Positions 10,880 through 19,352 of a stretch of DNA of 22,781 nt are shown piece after piece. The position numbers and the translations under genes are program-made. Source of the stretch: Physocladia obscura (Eukaryota > Chytridiomycota > Chytridiomycetes > Chytridiales > Chytriomycetaceae). Location: NCBI GenBank assembly GCA_027596945.1, contig JADGJH010000271.1:1-22781 (forward strand). The letters run 5' to 3'. Position 1 is the first letter of the stretch. Each line of letters opens with the position of its first letter. The notes under the pieces were generated by a model. The model was not told the origin of the DNA and ran no database searches. It was given only the letters and a program-made list of their open reading frames with translations.

Positions 10880-12019
10880 TTTTGGAGGAATCCATGACAG
10901 AATGGTTGCTTGCTGCCAGATTGGTTATTTCCCTGAAGATCTGCTTGTTTTCAGCTTCTTGGGGCTCAAAAGAGCATATGTGTGAGACTAATCACTTCAT
11001 TACGCTGTTGTAAGATCTGGGCATTGTCAGAACAGTGGTTGTTGATTTTTATTGAAAAAAGTGATGGTTGTTTTTCTCAATTGTTGGTCATTTTGAAAGA
11101 TTCACTCATTGTTGGACATTTGTGGAAGCTCCTGATGTGACCACAGTGCAGATGACCATGCTGAAAATTCTGAATAACAAATAACCATTGTATTTTACTA
11201 AATATTTCATAATTTCATAATTAAATTAGAATAAGTTGTTGTTTATTTTTTTGTCTGTTGCAAAAACAGTTATGAAACTGTATTTGGTATTATTCAAATT
11301 AATTAAATCTTATGATTTCTAAATAATTACTTTTGTGTGAATTGTGAATTAAATTATTCTGCACTAACATAACCACATTTGTGAAAATTGAAATCATACC
11401 AATTATAATTTTGCCTGTAACCTGCCAATCACAAATATAAACTTTCAACAGACCAAAGAGAACTTACATTGAGTTTAAAAAAAAGGAGAATAAGTTGAAA
11501 GAAAAATTGGAATAATTCCTGCTGATTACAAATTGATAATCAGCTGTAGACATCAATAATTTTTCCAAATAGAATTTCGTTCAGGATATGCTTGTGTCTT
11601 TTTAGATTCAATGCGAATTTCGTACATTAAGATGCAAATTCTTAAACAACCTTGAAATTTTTTTTAAATTGTTTGAAGTCAGCCTTAATGAAAAAAGGCA
11701 ATTTATTTGGAATAAGCAAGAGAGACAGAGAAAAAATCATTAAAGCAACTATAACGCATTCAGGAATCTAATAAGACTTCCAAAAAAGTAGTCCACAAAA
11801 TAGAGAAAAAAAAAAAAAAATAAAATAAGAAACTTTAGAAAAAAAAAAAAGCAAAAAACGATGTTACACAATAAAACGAAAAAAAAAATGTTAAAACAAA
11901 ATTAACAATGGTAAATATNNNNNNNNNNAAAAAATCATTTAATCAAAAATTAAGCAATTATGTATTTAATAATAATTTCAAAAAATTTTTCCAAAAAATA
12001 TTTAAAAAAAAAAAAAAAC
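10880..12019. other. AT-rich intergenic stretch with assembly gap
   Basis: Very AT-rich sequence with no gene. It holds a 10-N assembly gap at 11919-11928 and, before it, the first copy of a local duplication described separately. Confidence 0.6.
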
Positions 12020-12082
12020 TAAAATAAGAAACTTGAGAAAACAAAAAAAGCCAAAAACGATGTTCCACAATATAACGAAAAA
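11821..12082. repeat. Two direct copies of a ~62-bp A-rich segment on either side of a 10-N gap
   Basis: The segment starting at 11821 and the one at 12020 align without gaps over about 62 bp with five mismatches, at an offset of 199 bp. The second copy lies just beyond the zinc-finger stop codon, so it is probably in the 3' untranslated region. The N run 11919-11928 sits between them. A true tandem duplication, or an assembly join of two alleles, would both give this picture. Confidence 0.75.
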
Positions 12083-12094
12083 CAATCTGTTCAA

Positions 12095-13861
12095 TCAAAC
12101 TTCTCCATGGTCAATCTTACAATGCCTCTTCAATGCATCCGCCCTCATAAAACTCTTTGTACACATCATACATTTATGCGGTTTCTCGTTCGTATGCAGC
12201 CGCATATGTCTTGTCAAATCATGGTTCCGCTGGAACGCTAAATTGCAATACCCACAAATGAACGGGCGGTCTGCCTTGTGGCTCACTGAATGCGATTTGA
12301 GTTTCTGCTGCCGGTCAAACACTTTCGTGCACCCGGGTTCCGTGCAATAAAACAGTCCTTTGGGCCCCGGTGTCATAGCTACGCTACTGCTGGAATTGTT
12401 TGTTGAAATCGTCGACATTGTGCTGGCATTGTTGTTGCTGTGGTTATTGTTGTTGTTGCTACTGGGGTTGTGGGGATGGTAGTTTGCGATGGTGTCGGCG
12501 GTGTGGTATTGAACGTGTTGAGGCGGTGGTGGCGGTGCCATGTAGGCGTTTGCGTTTCCGCCGGTGTGAGATGCGTTCATGTTTACTGTTGTGCTATACT
12601 CGGTGTCGTTGTATGAGTGTTGGGGTTGCTGTTGTTGTGGGTGAGGGGGCGGTTGTGACGCATAGAACTGCTGTTGGGGTTGTTGCAGATGTATCTGCTG
12701 TGAATGTTGGTGTTGCGAGTGGAGAGGTTGAAACTGTTCCGGTTGGTAATAATGTGATGGTTGTGGGAGGTGTGAATGATGTTGCTGCTGTTGTTTCAGA
12801 TCAATCACGTTAACACTATACAAACCCCCGCCACTTCCAATGCTATCGCCAGGCAATGGAAGCTGAATGTTTTGAGGGTCTCCACCAGAGAAATGCCGCT
12901 GATCAACATTATGAGGTTGAATTCGAACGTTGCTATTGCTTCCACCGGTTTCGTATCCATATGGCATAACTCTTCCCGCAGTTGGCTGGATTGGCTGTCC
13001 CTGGGGATAAAACGAAACTGATCCAAAAGAAGGATCTTGAGGTGGCGATGGATGCGGTTGGAAATGTCCAGCACCAGTTCCCGTACTATTTGGCTGCATA
13101 AAATACGAAGTTTGGTATCCAGAGTCCGAGTTGTAATTTGAACTGCCTATTGGCAAATTATGGCCTGCATCATCAACACTGTCTTCGTCGTCCTCTTCCC
13201 GGGGCGCTTCTTCAAGAAATCGACCCCATCTTTCAGTTGGGTTCAATTCTGGCTGTGGAGGATTTTGCTGGAAGGCGAGGAAATTTTGTGTGTTGCTTTG
13301 AGGCAACAGACTGGAATGCTGCATCGGATGATGGTTCATTTGCAACAGGCCAGAAGAAAGTGGTTGCGGTAACTGAGCAGGTGTTTGAACATGACTCGCA
13401 AACTGAGAGTTGCCTTGTAATGAAAAGTGTTGCACTGGTAAGGAAACAGGCGAGTTTGCATAGAATTGGGCAGCGTCTTGTTTGATTGGCTGCTGAGAAA
13501 GATGCTGTTGCTGCGGGAGTGGATAGTGCGACAATGGCTGCTGCTGATGCTGCTGCTGTCTGATTCCGGCCTGAGCTTTCACGAGGGCCACGGCTTGCTG
13601 CTGTTGAATATGCTGACGAGCAACAACGTTTGAAGCCGATTCAGAAGGATGAACGGATGAATGTGAAGAAGAAAAGGCAAAACCATCAGCTGTGTTTGGC
13701 GAGTCGTTGTTATTGTTGTTATTGTTGTTGTTGATGTTATTTTTATTGGTAATGTTGTTGTTAATCTCTGTGCAGTTTACGGCTGTTGAGTCGAGTTTGA
13801 GGCCCGAGAAGTGAACATCGTAATCGGAAGTCCCATAGCGTTGGCGAGAGTCGGTGTTCAT
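12095..13861 (-). CDS. C2H2 zinc-finger protein with Q/N-rich N-terminus, likely transcription factor
   Basis: Intronless 588-residue frame, ATG at 13861, TGA at 12095. The last ~85 residues hold three C2H2 fingers: C-x4-C-x12-H-x3-H near 505-530, C-x2-C-x12-H-x3-H near 535-558, and C-x2-C-x12-H-x4-H near 563-586. The linkers are K-A-D-R-P-F and T-N-E-K-P-H (TGEKP type). C-terminal finger arrays after a long disordered region are typical of fungal stress and nutrient regulators such as the Crz1/Msn2 type; I cannot assign an ortholog. The rest is low complexity: an Asn run near 35-50, many poly-Gln and His-Pro-Gln stretches, an acidic patch near 217-231 that could act as an activation region, and an Asn/Ser tract near 467-495. 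All of its very many Gln codons are CAA or CAG. The GC content is above that of the flanks and there is no sign of decay. It would act in the nucleus, binding DNA. Confidence 0.95.
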   Translation of the reverse strand: MNTDSRQRYGTSDYDVHFSGLKLDSTAVNCTEINNNITNKNNINNNNNNNNNDSPNTADGFAFSSSHSSVHPSESASNVVARQHIQQQQAVALVKAQAGIRQQQHQQQPLSHYPLPQQQHLSQQPIKQDAAQFYANSPVSLPVQHFSLQGNSQFASHVQTPAQLPQPLSSGLLQMNHHPMQHSSLLPQSNTQNFLAFQQNPPQPELNPTERWGRFLEEAPREEDDEDSVDDAGHNLPIGSSNYNSDSGYQTSYFMQPNSTGTGAGHFQPHPSPPQDPSFGSVSFYPQGQPIQPTAGRVMPYGYETGGSNSNVRIQPHNVDQRHFSGGDPQNIQLPLPGDSIGSGGGLYSVNVIDLKQQQQHHSHLPQPSHYYQPEQFQPLHSQHQHSQQIHLQQPQQQFYASQPPPHPQQQQPQHSYNDTEYSTTVNMNASHTGGNANAYMAPPPPPQHVQYHTADTIANYHPHNPSSNNNNNHSNNNASTMSTISTNNSSSSVAMTPGPKGLFYCTEPGCTKVFDRQQKLKSHSVSHKADRPFICGYCNLAFQRNHDLTRHMRLHTNEKPHKCMMCTKSFMRADALKRHCKIDHGEV

Positions 13862-14478
13862 TATACGGAAGAGTTCTAATTTTATTAGAAGATGGAGATC
13901 AGTAAAGTAGATGCAGATATTAATGCATTTGGGGAGATAACTAAGCGGATAGTTTGATAATAGGTTAAGGATGGTTTGAGCTTAGTTTCAGGTCATCTCA
14001 ATGTGTCGTAATTGTTGCCGACGGAGCAAACTTATAGTTGCTAGCCAAACCCGGTACGCCGCGGCAAACCCTGCCTTTGCCGCAAAGCAAAGGCAATCGG
14101 TTGAATGGATCAGCAAGCCTCACCTTAAAATCCGTGTTGCGCAAGCCAAACAAAGCCAAACAAAGCAAAGCCCAAACTCTCGTTTTTTTTTTTTATTGAA
14201 AATTTCCAATTCCAAAAAGAGAAAAACGATGTTTCATCATTCATCTCTTGTTCGCTTTAAGTCATCCACCTGTAACTCCCTGATTCAAATTGTCAGTTTT
14301 TGCAAAAACCTTCGTTTCTTTTTCTCAAGCCTTGCTCGACAAGCCAATGCTTTCGTTAATTTCTCTTTGTAAGATTATCAGCTAATTTTTTTTCTTTTGT
14401 AAATAGTATTTATAATGATAATGAAATAAGATATGAAAAAAAACGGAAAATAATTTGTTGGAAACAAAACAAATATCA
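13862..14478. promoter_or_regulatory. Upstream region of the zinc-finger gene
   Basis: About 600 bp between divergent starts (13861 minus, 14479 plus). It includes a locally GC-richer patch at about 14025-14110, repeats of AAGCCAAACAA and close variants at about 14145-14172, and a perfect 9-bp inverted repeat. A 123-codon plus-strand open frame (14001-14372) has unremarkable composition and is not called. A promoter role is inferred from position. Confidence 0.4.
14072..14095. promoter_or_regulatory. Perfect 9-bp inverted repeat with 6-bp loop
   Basis: TGCCTTTGC (14072-14080), six bases, then GCAAAGGCA (14087-14095). It is an isolated GC-rich palindrome in AT-rich sequence, 211-234 bp upstream of the zinc-finger ATG, so it could be a dimeric binding site. 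No factor is assigned. Confidence 0.45.
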
Positions 14479-14982
14479 ATGCTACCAATTAAAACCACCG
14501 TTCCTGTGGCTGAAGAAACAGACATAATTTATCTACGCCTTCTCGAATCAATTATCGAAGAAAAAAAGCGTTGGTTCATCATAAAGAACCTATCCGGCTG
14601 AATCACACTATTTGGCGGAAAGACGCGCTAGAGCTGTACGTGATGGAAACAATGAGCTTTTTGATGAAAATTTGGACAATTCTTTGGATTTTGGGTGGTA
14701 TGGTTCACCTCTTGACCAAAATACGTAATTTCATCCAAAATTATGGATTCGACCTAAACTGATTTATGGCCAACTGTTCTTGGTGCAATGAGTATGAATA
14801 TGAAAAGACAGCCTTGTCAATGAAAGAGAAGAGAAGAGGAATATGACGCAAGAGCGCTGCTCCATTACAACAATGGAATATTGGATGAGTCTTGGTCTTT
14901 AACTGGGTTGTATGGAAGAAATGATGATTGGCAAAGTTATTGATATCCGAATGGACTTGATCGAGATCAAACTCAGAGTTAA
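14479..14982 (+). pseudogene. Broken gene of unknown function with an internal ~30-residue repeat
   Basis: An ATG at 14479 opens 40 codons (M-L-P-I-K-T-T-V-P-V, then E-E-K-K-R-W-F-I-I-K-N) ending in TGA at 14599. A second frame, from 14597 to TAA at 14726, is hydrophilic and coding-like: A-E-R-R-A-R-A-V-R-D-G-N-N-E-L-F-D-E, then D-F-G-W-Y-G-S-P. A third, from 14824 to TGA at 14941 and on to 14982, reads Y-D-A-R-A-L-L-H-Y-N-N-G-I-L-D-E, then T-G-L-Y-G-R. Frames two and three resemble each other (A-R-A, N-N, L/I-F/L-D-E, S-L, G-x-Y-G), suggesting a tandem repeat protein. A single extra base at about 14596 would explain the first break. I do not recognise the family. Unseen introns instead of frameshifts remain possible. 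Confidence 0.38.
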
Positions 14983-15364
14983 CGATTTTTTGTTGGTTTG
15001 TTTCTTTTCAACAAGCATCGATGCCATCAAAGTCAATTTGTGGAGTCTATGTACCAAATAAAGGAAGCTGTACATCTCCCCACCCTCCTGAATTAGTTTT
15101 CTTTTATTGAAAAAACAACAACAGCAACAAAAAATAAAATAAGGAAAGAAGTTTAGATTTGAAGGATTGAGGAGCAGACTAATTAAAATGAAATGTGACT
15201 TGGTTTCGTGATGGAAACAGTCTATTTGGCAGCTGATATTTCACTAGACTTCTTGAATTCAAACAGAATTGCCAGCTGAGGTATTACAGTGCAAAATTTC
15301 TAAAAACTGATTGGAGGTTCTTTTTTCTTATCTTCTTGGAAAACAACTGTAAATTTCGAAATAA
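14983..15364. other. AT-rich spacer
   Basis: About 380 bp with A-rich tracts and no open frame of note. The plus-strand frame of the following ORF has TGA codons here, so that ORF does not extend far upstream without an intron. Confidence 0.4.
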
Positions 15365-15964
15365 AATAAAAATATTAGTGCGTTCAAAGAGAGTCCAAGT
15401 CAGTCATTTTTCAAAACTATTCATTTGCGGTTAGACAAAGAAAGGTCATTCTGCAGTTCAGTTTTATTGGCAGTGACATTAGACATTTTGGATTTTTTAA
15501 AATTGGCTTTTTACAAAACTTGTTCCAACACCAGCTTTGAAAAGGAAAAATTTACCAAGATTGTCATTTTTCTCACTGCTGTGCTTAAAAGTTATGTTTT
15601 TATTGTGACCACTATCTATCCACTTGACGAAAATTGTTATGGTCTACTGTCTAATCTCAAACATTATGTTGGCCCCATCTCTGCAAAGTTTGCCACTGGT
15701 GAGTCACTAATAATCCCAAAATCAGTAAAATTCATTACTGAAATAACTGTCATGTGGTCTGACATTGTGAAATCAGAGAGATGCAATAAGCTTGCAGCCA
15801 AATTTGTGTTGTCATAAAGAGTGTCATAGCACATGCCAAGATTTTTATGGCAGCCAAGATGTAAAGCTGGTAAACATGATGGGCTAGTAACAATGCCAGA
15901 AGTCATTGAAACTGTTATACAATTTGCGCATGAGTTATTATTCATTAAGATAAAGGCTAGTTGA
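15365..15964 (+). pseudogene. Unidentified protein frame with two close in-frame stops
   Basis: One frame stays coding-like from 15365 to a TGA at 15962-15964. The first part, about 150 codons to TAA at 15815-15817, has mixed hydrophobic and charged helices (F-L-T-A-V-L-K-S-Y-V-F-I-V-T-T, W-S-D-I-V-K-S-E-R). TAG follows at 15827-15829. After that, without frame change, comes P-R-F-L-W-Q-P-R-C-K-A-G-K-H-D-G and M-P-E-V-I-E-T-V-I-Q-F-A-H-E-L-L. There is no ATG near the beginning, so a 5' exon may be missing. I do not recognise the family. The frame ends 20 nt from the end of the acidic ORF on the other strand. Two nonsense mutations 12 nt apart, or a very small spliced segment, could explain the interruption. 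Confidence 0.4.
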
Positions 15965-15983
15965 AATCAATAGGTGTTCAATA

Positions 15984-16307
15984 TCATTTTGAACAAAAAC
16001 CTCTTTTCGTACTTGATTCCAACTCCACATATTCAGAATCTGCCTCAGAATTTTCATAATCTGACTTGTCACTTTCATAATCTGATTCGCAATCCGAATC
16101 TGACTCAGAACTTTTATAATCCGACTCGGAACTTTCACAATCTGACTTGTAACTTTCATAATCCAAATCTGAACATACATCCGAAACTGAACCTGAATCC
16201 GACTCTTTATACTCGGAATCTGAATCTAAATAAGTTACTTCCGATTTGTAATCGACATCTCCCACTTTGTAGCATTCTTTGATGGAATAGGTCTCTTTGT
16301 TTAGCAT
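15984..16307 (-). CDS. Acidic Ser/Asp/Glu/Tyr-rich repeat protein, copy 1
   Basis: A 107-residue frame, ATG at 16307, TGA at 15984. I chose this start because M-L-N-K...I-K-E-C-Y is conserved at the start of the second copy (19672); an in-frame ATG at 16358 would add 17 residues. After a short N-terminal block the protein is built of short units such as Y-K-S-S-E-S-D, D-S-D-S-E-Y and S-D-C-E, dominated by Ser, Asp, Glu and Tyr, with a small basic end (S-T-K-R-G). It should be strongly acidic and disordered, with many possible casein-kinase-type sites. No known family. It is intact, unlike copy 2, and lies 3' of the methyltransferase and coiled-coil genes on the same strand. Low-complexity composition makes a chance open frame possible, but the paralogy argues against that. 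Confidence 0.55.
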   Translation of the reverse strand: MLNKETYSIKECYKVGDVDYKSEVTYLDSDSEYKESDSGSVSDVCSDLDYESYKSDCESSESDYKSSESDSDCESDYESDKSDYENSEADSEYVELESSTKRGFCSK

Positions 16308-16358
16308 TTTGGACTGCCATTTTATTTGGCATCGCTTTTTATGTTTAAAAAATATCAA

Positions 16359-17124
16359 TATTTCATTGAAAAATAATATTGATAGTTCCCCAATGAAATT
16401 GACTTTCTTTGTTATACAGTTTCATATTACACATGTTTTATTACTACACTAGTTTGGTGTCTTGGCTTTTCAACTGCTGTTGTGTGTTGAAAACCAAAAA
16501 GAGGATGCAAATATGCTTGAATATGCTTATACTTCAAGGAGATTATTGTTCACAATGATTTTAGATCCATTTCAGCAAAATCAGTGTATCGATAGTGCAA
16601 GGCTCTCCATTTTATCAGCAACAATTTGGGTGACCAAGTTCTTCCCTGGATGATACTCCATTATTCAGTGCTTTCAAGCAAAGGACAAAGGGTCCCTGTT
16701 CCAGAAACTAATAAGCTTGATTCAGGAAACACTTTGGCAGGGATGGCGTGGATGAAAATGGATGGCGTGGATGAAAATGCAGTTGTCTGGTGAGGGAAGT
16801 TGCCATGATTCATGATTCAATTTGGTTCAATAGTTCCAATGCCAATTCTGCTAGGAAAAACTATCGGAACTGAAAGTTACAACAAGATAAAAAACTTGAT
16901 GTAGATTTGTGGATATTTATTGTGTGATTTGTATTGATAGTTTTTTTGTTCTGGTAATAGTTTGAACTCTTGCATGCAAAATAGTTTTGAGGAAAAACTG
17001 GTTACACAATGGGATAGGTTTTTATTTCAACTCTTTGAAAGAGTTACATCACTAAAACAACACAGGTTTGCCATTACAAAAACTCCAATTTAAGATGAAT
17101 TATGGAACACCTATAAACACCAAC
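16359..17124. other. Spacer between the acidic ORF and the coiled-coil gene
   Basis: It contains a 63-codon plus-strand open frame (16462-16653, TTG start) that I cannot identify and a 19-bp tandem duplication. At 16836-16856 a 21-bp segment matches 18874-18894 in inverted orientation with one mismatch. Otherwise AT-rich. Confidence 0.4.
16741..16778. repeat. Exact 19-bp tandem duplication
   Basis: The 19-mer GGATGGCGTGGATGAAAAT occurs twice head to tail, at 16741-16759 and 16760-16778, with no mismatch. A 19-bp unit shifts frame, so it would disrupt any coding frame that crosses it. Probably replication slippage. Confidence 0.9.
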
Positions 17125-17718
17125 CTAGACATTTTCTTTGTTGTCATCTTTGTTGCCTTTGGTATGATAGCAAAAACATTCATCTTGTTCTTGGTTTTCT
17201 TCATATGACATAATACCTCTTTTGATCATGCCTGATAGTTGCAAGATGTCATTGATAAATCTACTTACAGTTGATTCAACATGCTTATTATTTTTATCAG
17301 ATATATGCCCTGCATAGTTATGTTTTAAATGGCATTGCTGTTCCATTATCACATTATGAATTGTGTCAACAGTATTAACAAGTTTTAGACATTCTTTGTA
17401 TTTGTTCTTTGTACTGTTGTATACATAACGTGGATCATGGTAATGGAAGTGTTTCTCCAATTTCTCATACTTTTTGTTCATATCATTCATTTGTTTCTGC
17501 AATTGTTTGACTTCATTTTTAAGTGTATTGTTTTCATCAAGTAATTTATCATAATCCTTGTTTGTCATTCTGCTTTTTCTTTTACAAATATCAACTTGGT
17601 GTCTCTTTAAATAGAAACATGTTACTGATAATTTGTTTGGCAAATTTGAACTTGACATATTACTGGTAACTGGCCACAGTAGAATATCTTCCTCTTGCTT
17701 GTCTTCATATGATGGCAT
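17125..17718 (-). CDS. Coiled-coil protein next to the methyltransferase
   Basis: A 197-residue frame, ATG at 17718, TAG at 17125. Residues about 50-95 form a Lys/Glu/Asn-rich heptad region (Y-D-K-L-L-D-E-N-N-T-L-K, then V-K-Q-L-Q-K-Q-M), a clear coiled coil. After it come Y-H-D-P-R-Y-V-Y and several His/Cys pairs. The C-terminal part has a hydrophobic helix (S-R-F-I-N-D-I-L-Q-L-S-G-M-I) and ends acidic. The ATG is only 4 nt past the methyltransferase TGA, in another frame. The coiled-coil frame upstream closes at once with TAA. This spacing is operon-like and odd in a fungal genome. A one-base indel in the A5 run at the junction would fuse the two proteins. No family recognised; a role in DNA recognition or oligomerisation with the methyltransferase is inference. 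Confidence 0.6.
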   Translation of the reverse strand: MPSYEDKQEEDILLWPVTSNMSSSNLPNKLSVTCFYLKRHQVDICKRKSRMTNKDYDKLLDENNTLKNEVKQLQKQMNDMNKKYEKLEKHFHYHDPRYVYNSTKNKYKECLKLVNTVDTIHNVIMEQQCHLKHNYAGHISDKNNKHVESTVSRFINDILQLSGMIKRGIMSYEENQEQDECFCYHTKGNKDDNKENV

Positions 17719-17722
17719 AACC

Positions 17723-18346
17723 TCAAACCCTTTTTATCATAGTGTGAAAGTTGAGGTAATTGTTATTGATCTCAGTGTGTTTTTTGGGTCTGTCTTTAAC
17801 TAAGTTGACATAATCTAAATTGATTTCAAAACCAATGTATGGTAAATTCAACATTGCGCATCCAATGATCTCCAATTCAGAGCCTGCAAATGGAATCACA
17901 ACAAAATCCATCCCATTTTGCTTTGATGCTTTCAACAATTTCAAACACAATCAAACAATTTAATACCATACTAGCCACCAGACGTTGCAAGTCAATTTAA
18001 CACAAATGTATGCCAATGCTTCACTAAAGCCATAAATGTACAAAGTCCCATTCGGCTTCAAAATACAGAGGCATTCACTTGAGGTATTCCTGGAAGCCTT
18101 GTTTATCACTATTGTTGCCGAAGTCTTTGAAAAAATTGTAGGGGCAATCACAAATGATAATTTGGCTAATGTTGGATTTCAAACATCGGAGGCTTTCTAC
18201 ATAATCCAAGTGATAAACGCCAGACTTTCCCATTGATTCTTCTAAAGTGTCACTCCATGCAGAATCATCACTCCTCGGTTCACTCAGTTCATGTGAAAAT
18301 GTTTTGCTGCCATTGATATCTTCTTTCAAGACAGCATCAATACAAC
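17723..18346 (-). pseudogene. Beta-type N4/N6 amino-DNA methyltransferase-like protein, decayed
   Basis: Such enzymes move a methyl group from S-adenosylmethionine to the amino group of adenine or cytosine in DNA. In order: Y-H-L-D-Y-V-E-S-L, then I-I-I-C-D-C-P-Y-N-F-F (about 18165-18135), the catalytic motif IV (usually D-P-P-Y). Next comes L-K-P-N-G-T-L-Y-I-Y-G in another frame, after a break near 18076; then W-W-L-V-W-Y, TAA (17960) and TGA (17951). Finally S-K-Q-N-G, F-V-V-I-P-F-A-G-S-E-L-E (SAM-binding motif I, usually F-x-G-x-G) and Y-I-G-F-E-I-N-L-D-Y-V, ending TGA at 17723. Motif IV before motif I marks the beta class, as in bacterial, phage and some viral enzymes. The Pro-to-Cys and Gly-to-Glu changes in the two key motifs, the frame break, two stops and the missing middle all say inactive. 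Eukaryotic copies of this class usually derive from transfer. Confidence 0.66.
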
Positions 18347-18414
18347 ATTGTCAGTTCTGGATGAATCCAGGATATTGTTAAAAATCAACAAGCAGTGTAT
18401 AAGAGAATATACCT

Positions 18415-18834
18415 TCAAAAATGAGAAAAAACCAATCGTATTTTCTGAATATATTCATTAGAGTCCCATCTTTTGGTGTCGAATCCTTTTTCTAATGCAA
18501 CTGAGGCACTTGACAAATATTGAACTGTTGACTGAAACACAGTTTTCACAGGAATACCGACAAGTTCAGAAACAGATTGTTCCACGCAAATAGCAATCTT
18601 CCTATGTATGTCATTGTTGTCATTGTCATGTTGTGTCGAATTAAAATGTCAAAGGTACCTTATTTGAACCCCTTCATCAAATCGCAGCAAAAATCGATTT
18701 AAACACACCAAATCCAGTGGTTTAAAACTCATTTTGTGTGTTGGTTCAAAAGCACGGTACGGGGCCGGGAATTGTATAACTGTGCTATTGCATTTTTTCA
18801 GGATTCTGAATTCTATGTGGTAGGTGTGAAACAT
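18415..18834 (-). CDS. Spliced ORF of unknown function upstream of the methyltransferase
   Basis: Exon 1 runs from an ATG at 18834 to 18659 (an inner ATG starts M-S-F-K-P-L-D-L-V-C-L-N-R-F-L-L-R-F). Removal of a 57-bp intron at 18602-18658 (GTACCT...ATAG) keeps the frame. Exon 2 reads K-I-A-I-C-V-E-Q-S-V-S-E-L-V-G-I-P-V-K-T and W-D-S-N-E-Y-I-Q-K to TGA at 18415. A second possible intron (18357-18412, GTATAT...CCAG) would lead towards the methyltransferase frame, but only if a one-base frame change near 18435 is allowed (K-Y-D-W-F-F-L-I-F-E in the other frame). It may therefore be the N-terminal part of the methyltransferase gene or a separate gene. No family recognised. Confidence 0.35.
18602..18658 (-). 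other. Predicted 57-bp intron
   Basis: GT at 18658-18657 and AG at 18603-18602 on the minus strand. Splicing removes an in-frame TGA and joins two coding-like frames (V-Q-I-R to K-I-A-I-C). The size fits other introns in the window. Confidence 0.45.
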
Positions 18835-18841
18835 CTATGTG

Positions 18842-19082
18842 ACTATCAATAGTTTCTCCAGCAAAATCAATTGTCCTAGCAGAATCGGCATTGGCATTTT
18901 TCCTTTCTCAACTACTACAGATATTGATTGTTTTCGAAATAGGTACAGTTCCAATCACGAAACCATTTGTTCAATCAGTAATGCCAATATTTATCCTAAA
19001 GTATGCTTTGAATGCTGTGAATGTCTCATGTTGTTTCAAGTTTGCTGTGCTGTGGTAAGAGTTGTGAGGAACTATTGATAGT
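18842..19082. repeat. 241-bp interval bounded by a perfect 13-bp inverted repeat
   Basis: ACTATCAATAGTT at 18842-18854 and its exact reverse complement at 19070-19082. No target-site duplication is seen outside. It could be a small MITE-like unit, or two sites for one DNA-binding protein. Confidence 0.4.
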
Positions 19083-19157
19083 TTGTTTATTCATATATAG
19101 CAGTACCAACAAGAAACAATAAATCCTTTTAGAAGGCAAACATTTAATAGTTTGTAA

Positions 19158-19352
19158 CGAAAACATCATGGCGAAGTTTCACCCCAGATCTTTGACTCCA
19201 ACGTTAGAGTTTTTGCAGAAGCATTGAACTCGGCAAGAACGCTTTTGAAGGAATGTACATCAATATCACGCGTTCTGACTGACTTGAGTTCTGACATGAA
19301 CTTGTCGAAACGATTCCTTAAACAAAAAAATACTAGACCTTCATGTGGTTAG
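19158..19352 (+). other. Short coding-like frame, no start codon
   Basis: A 64-codon open frame between a TAA (19155) and TAG (19350) reads as an amphipathic helix-rich peptide (F-A-E-A-L-N-S-A-R-T-L-L-K-E-C and V-L-T-D-L-S-S-D-M-N-L). There is no ATG at its beginning. It could be an exon or a remnant. It overlaps the tail of acidic copy 2 on the opposite strand. Not recognised. Confidence 0.25.

Noticed and set aside
12400..13485. Plus-strand open frames of 70-137 codons, including a Cys-rich one
   Set aside because: They are antisense shadows of the Gln/Asn-rich zinc-finger gene; CAA/CAG runs leave the opposite strand free of stops.
14001..14372. 123-codon plus-strand ORF starting M-C-R-N-C-C-R-R-S-K
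   Set aside because: It lies in the zinc-finger upstream region and has A/S/K-rich unremarkable composition with a poly-Phe stretch from T runs. No homology is recognised and it has no promoter space of its own.
15974..16282. Plus-strand Asn/His/Leu-rich repeat ORF of 102 codons
   Set aside because: It is the antisense of acidic copy 1. The paralogy of the minus-strand N-terminus with copy 2, and the shared M-L-N-K start, favour the minus strand.
17723..18346. Methyltransferase as part of a DIRS-type retrotransposon
   Set aside because: No reverse transcriptase, RNase H or tyrosine recombinase frame is found nearby, and the motif order (IV before I) differs from what I expect of the DIRS Dam-like domain.
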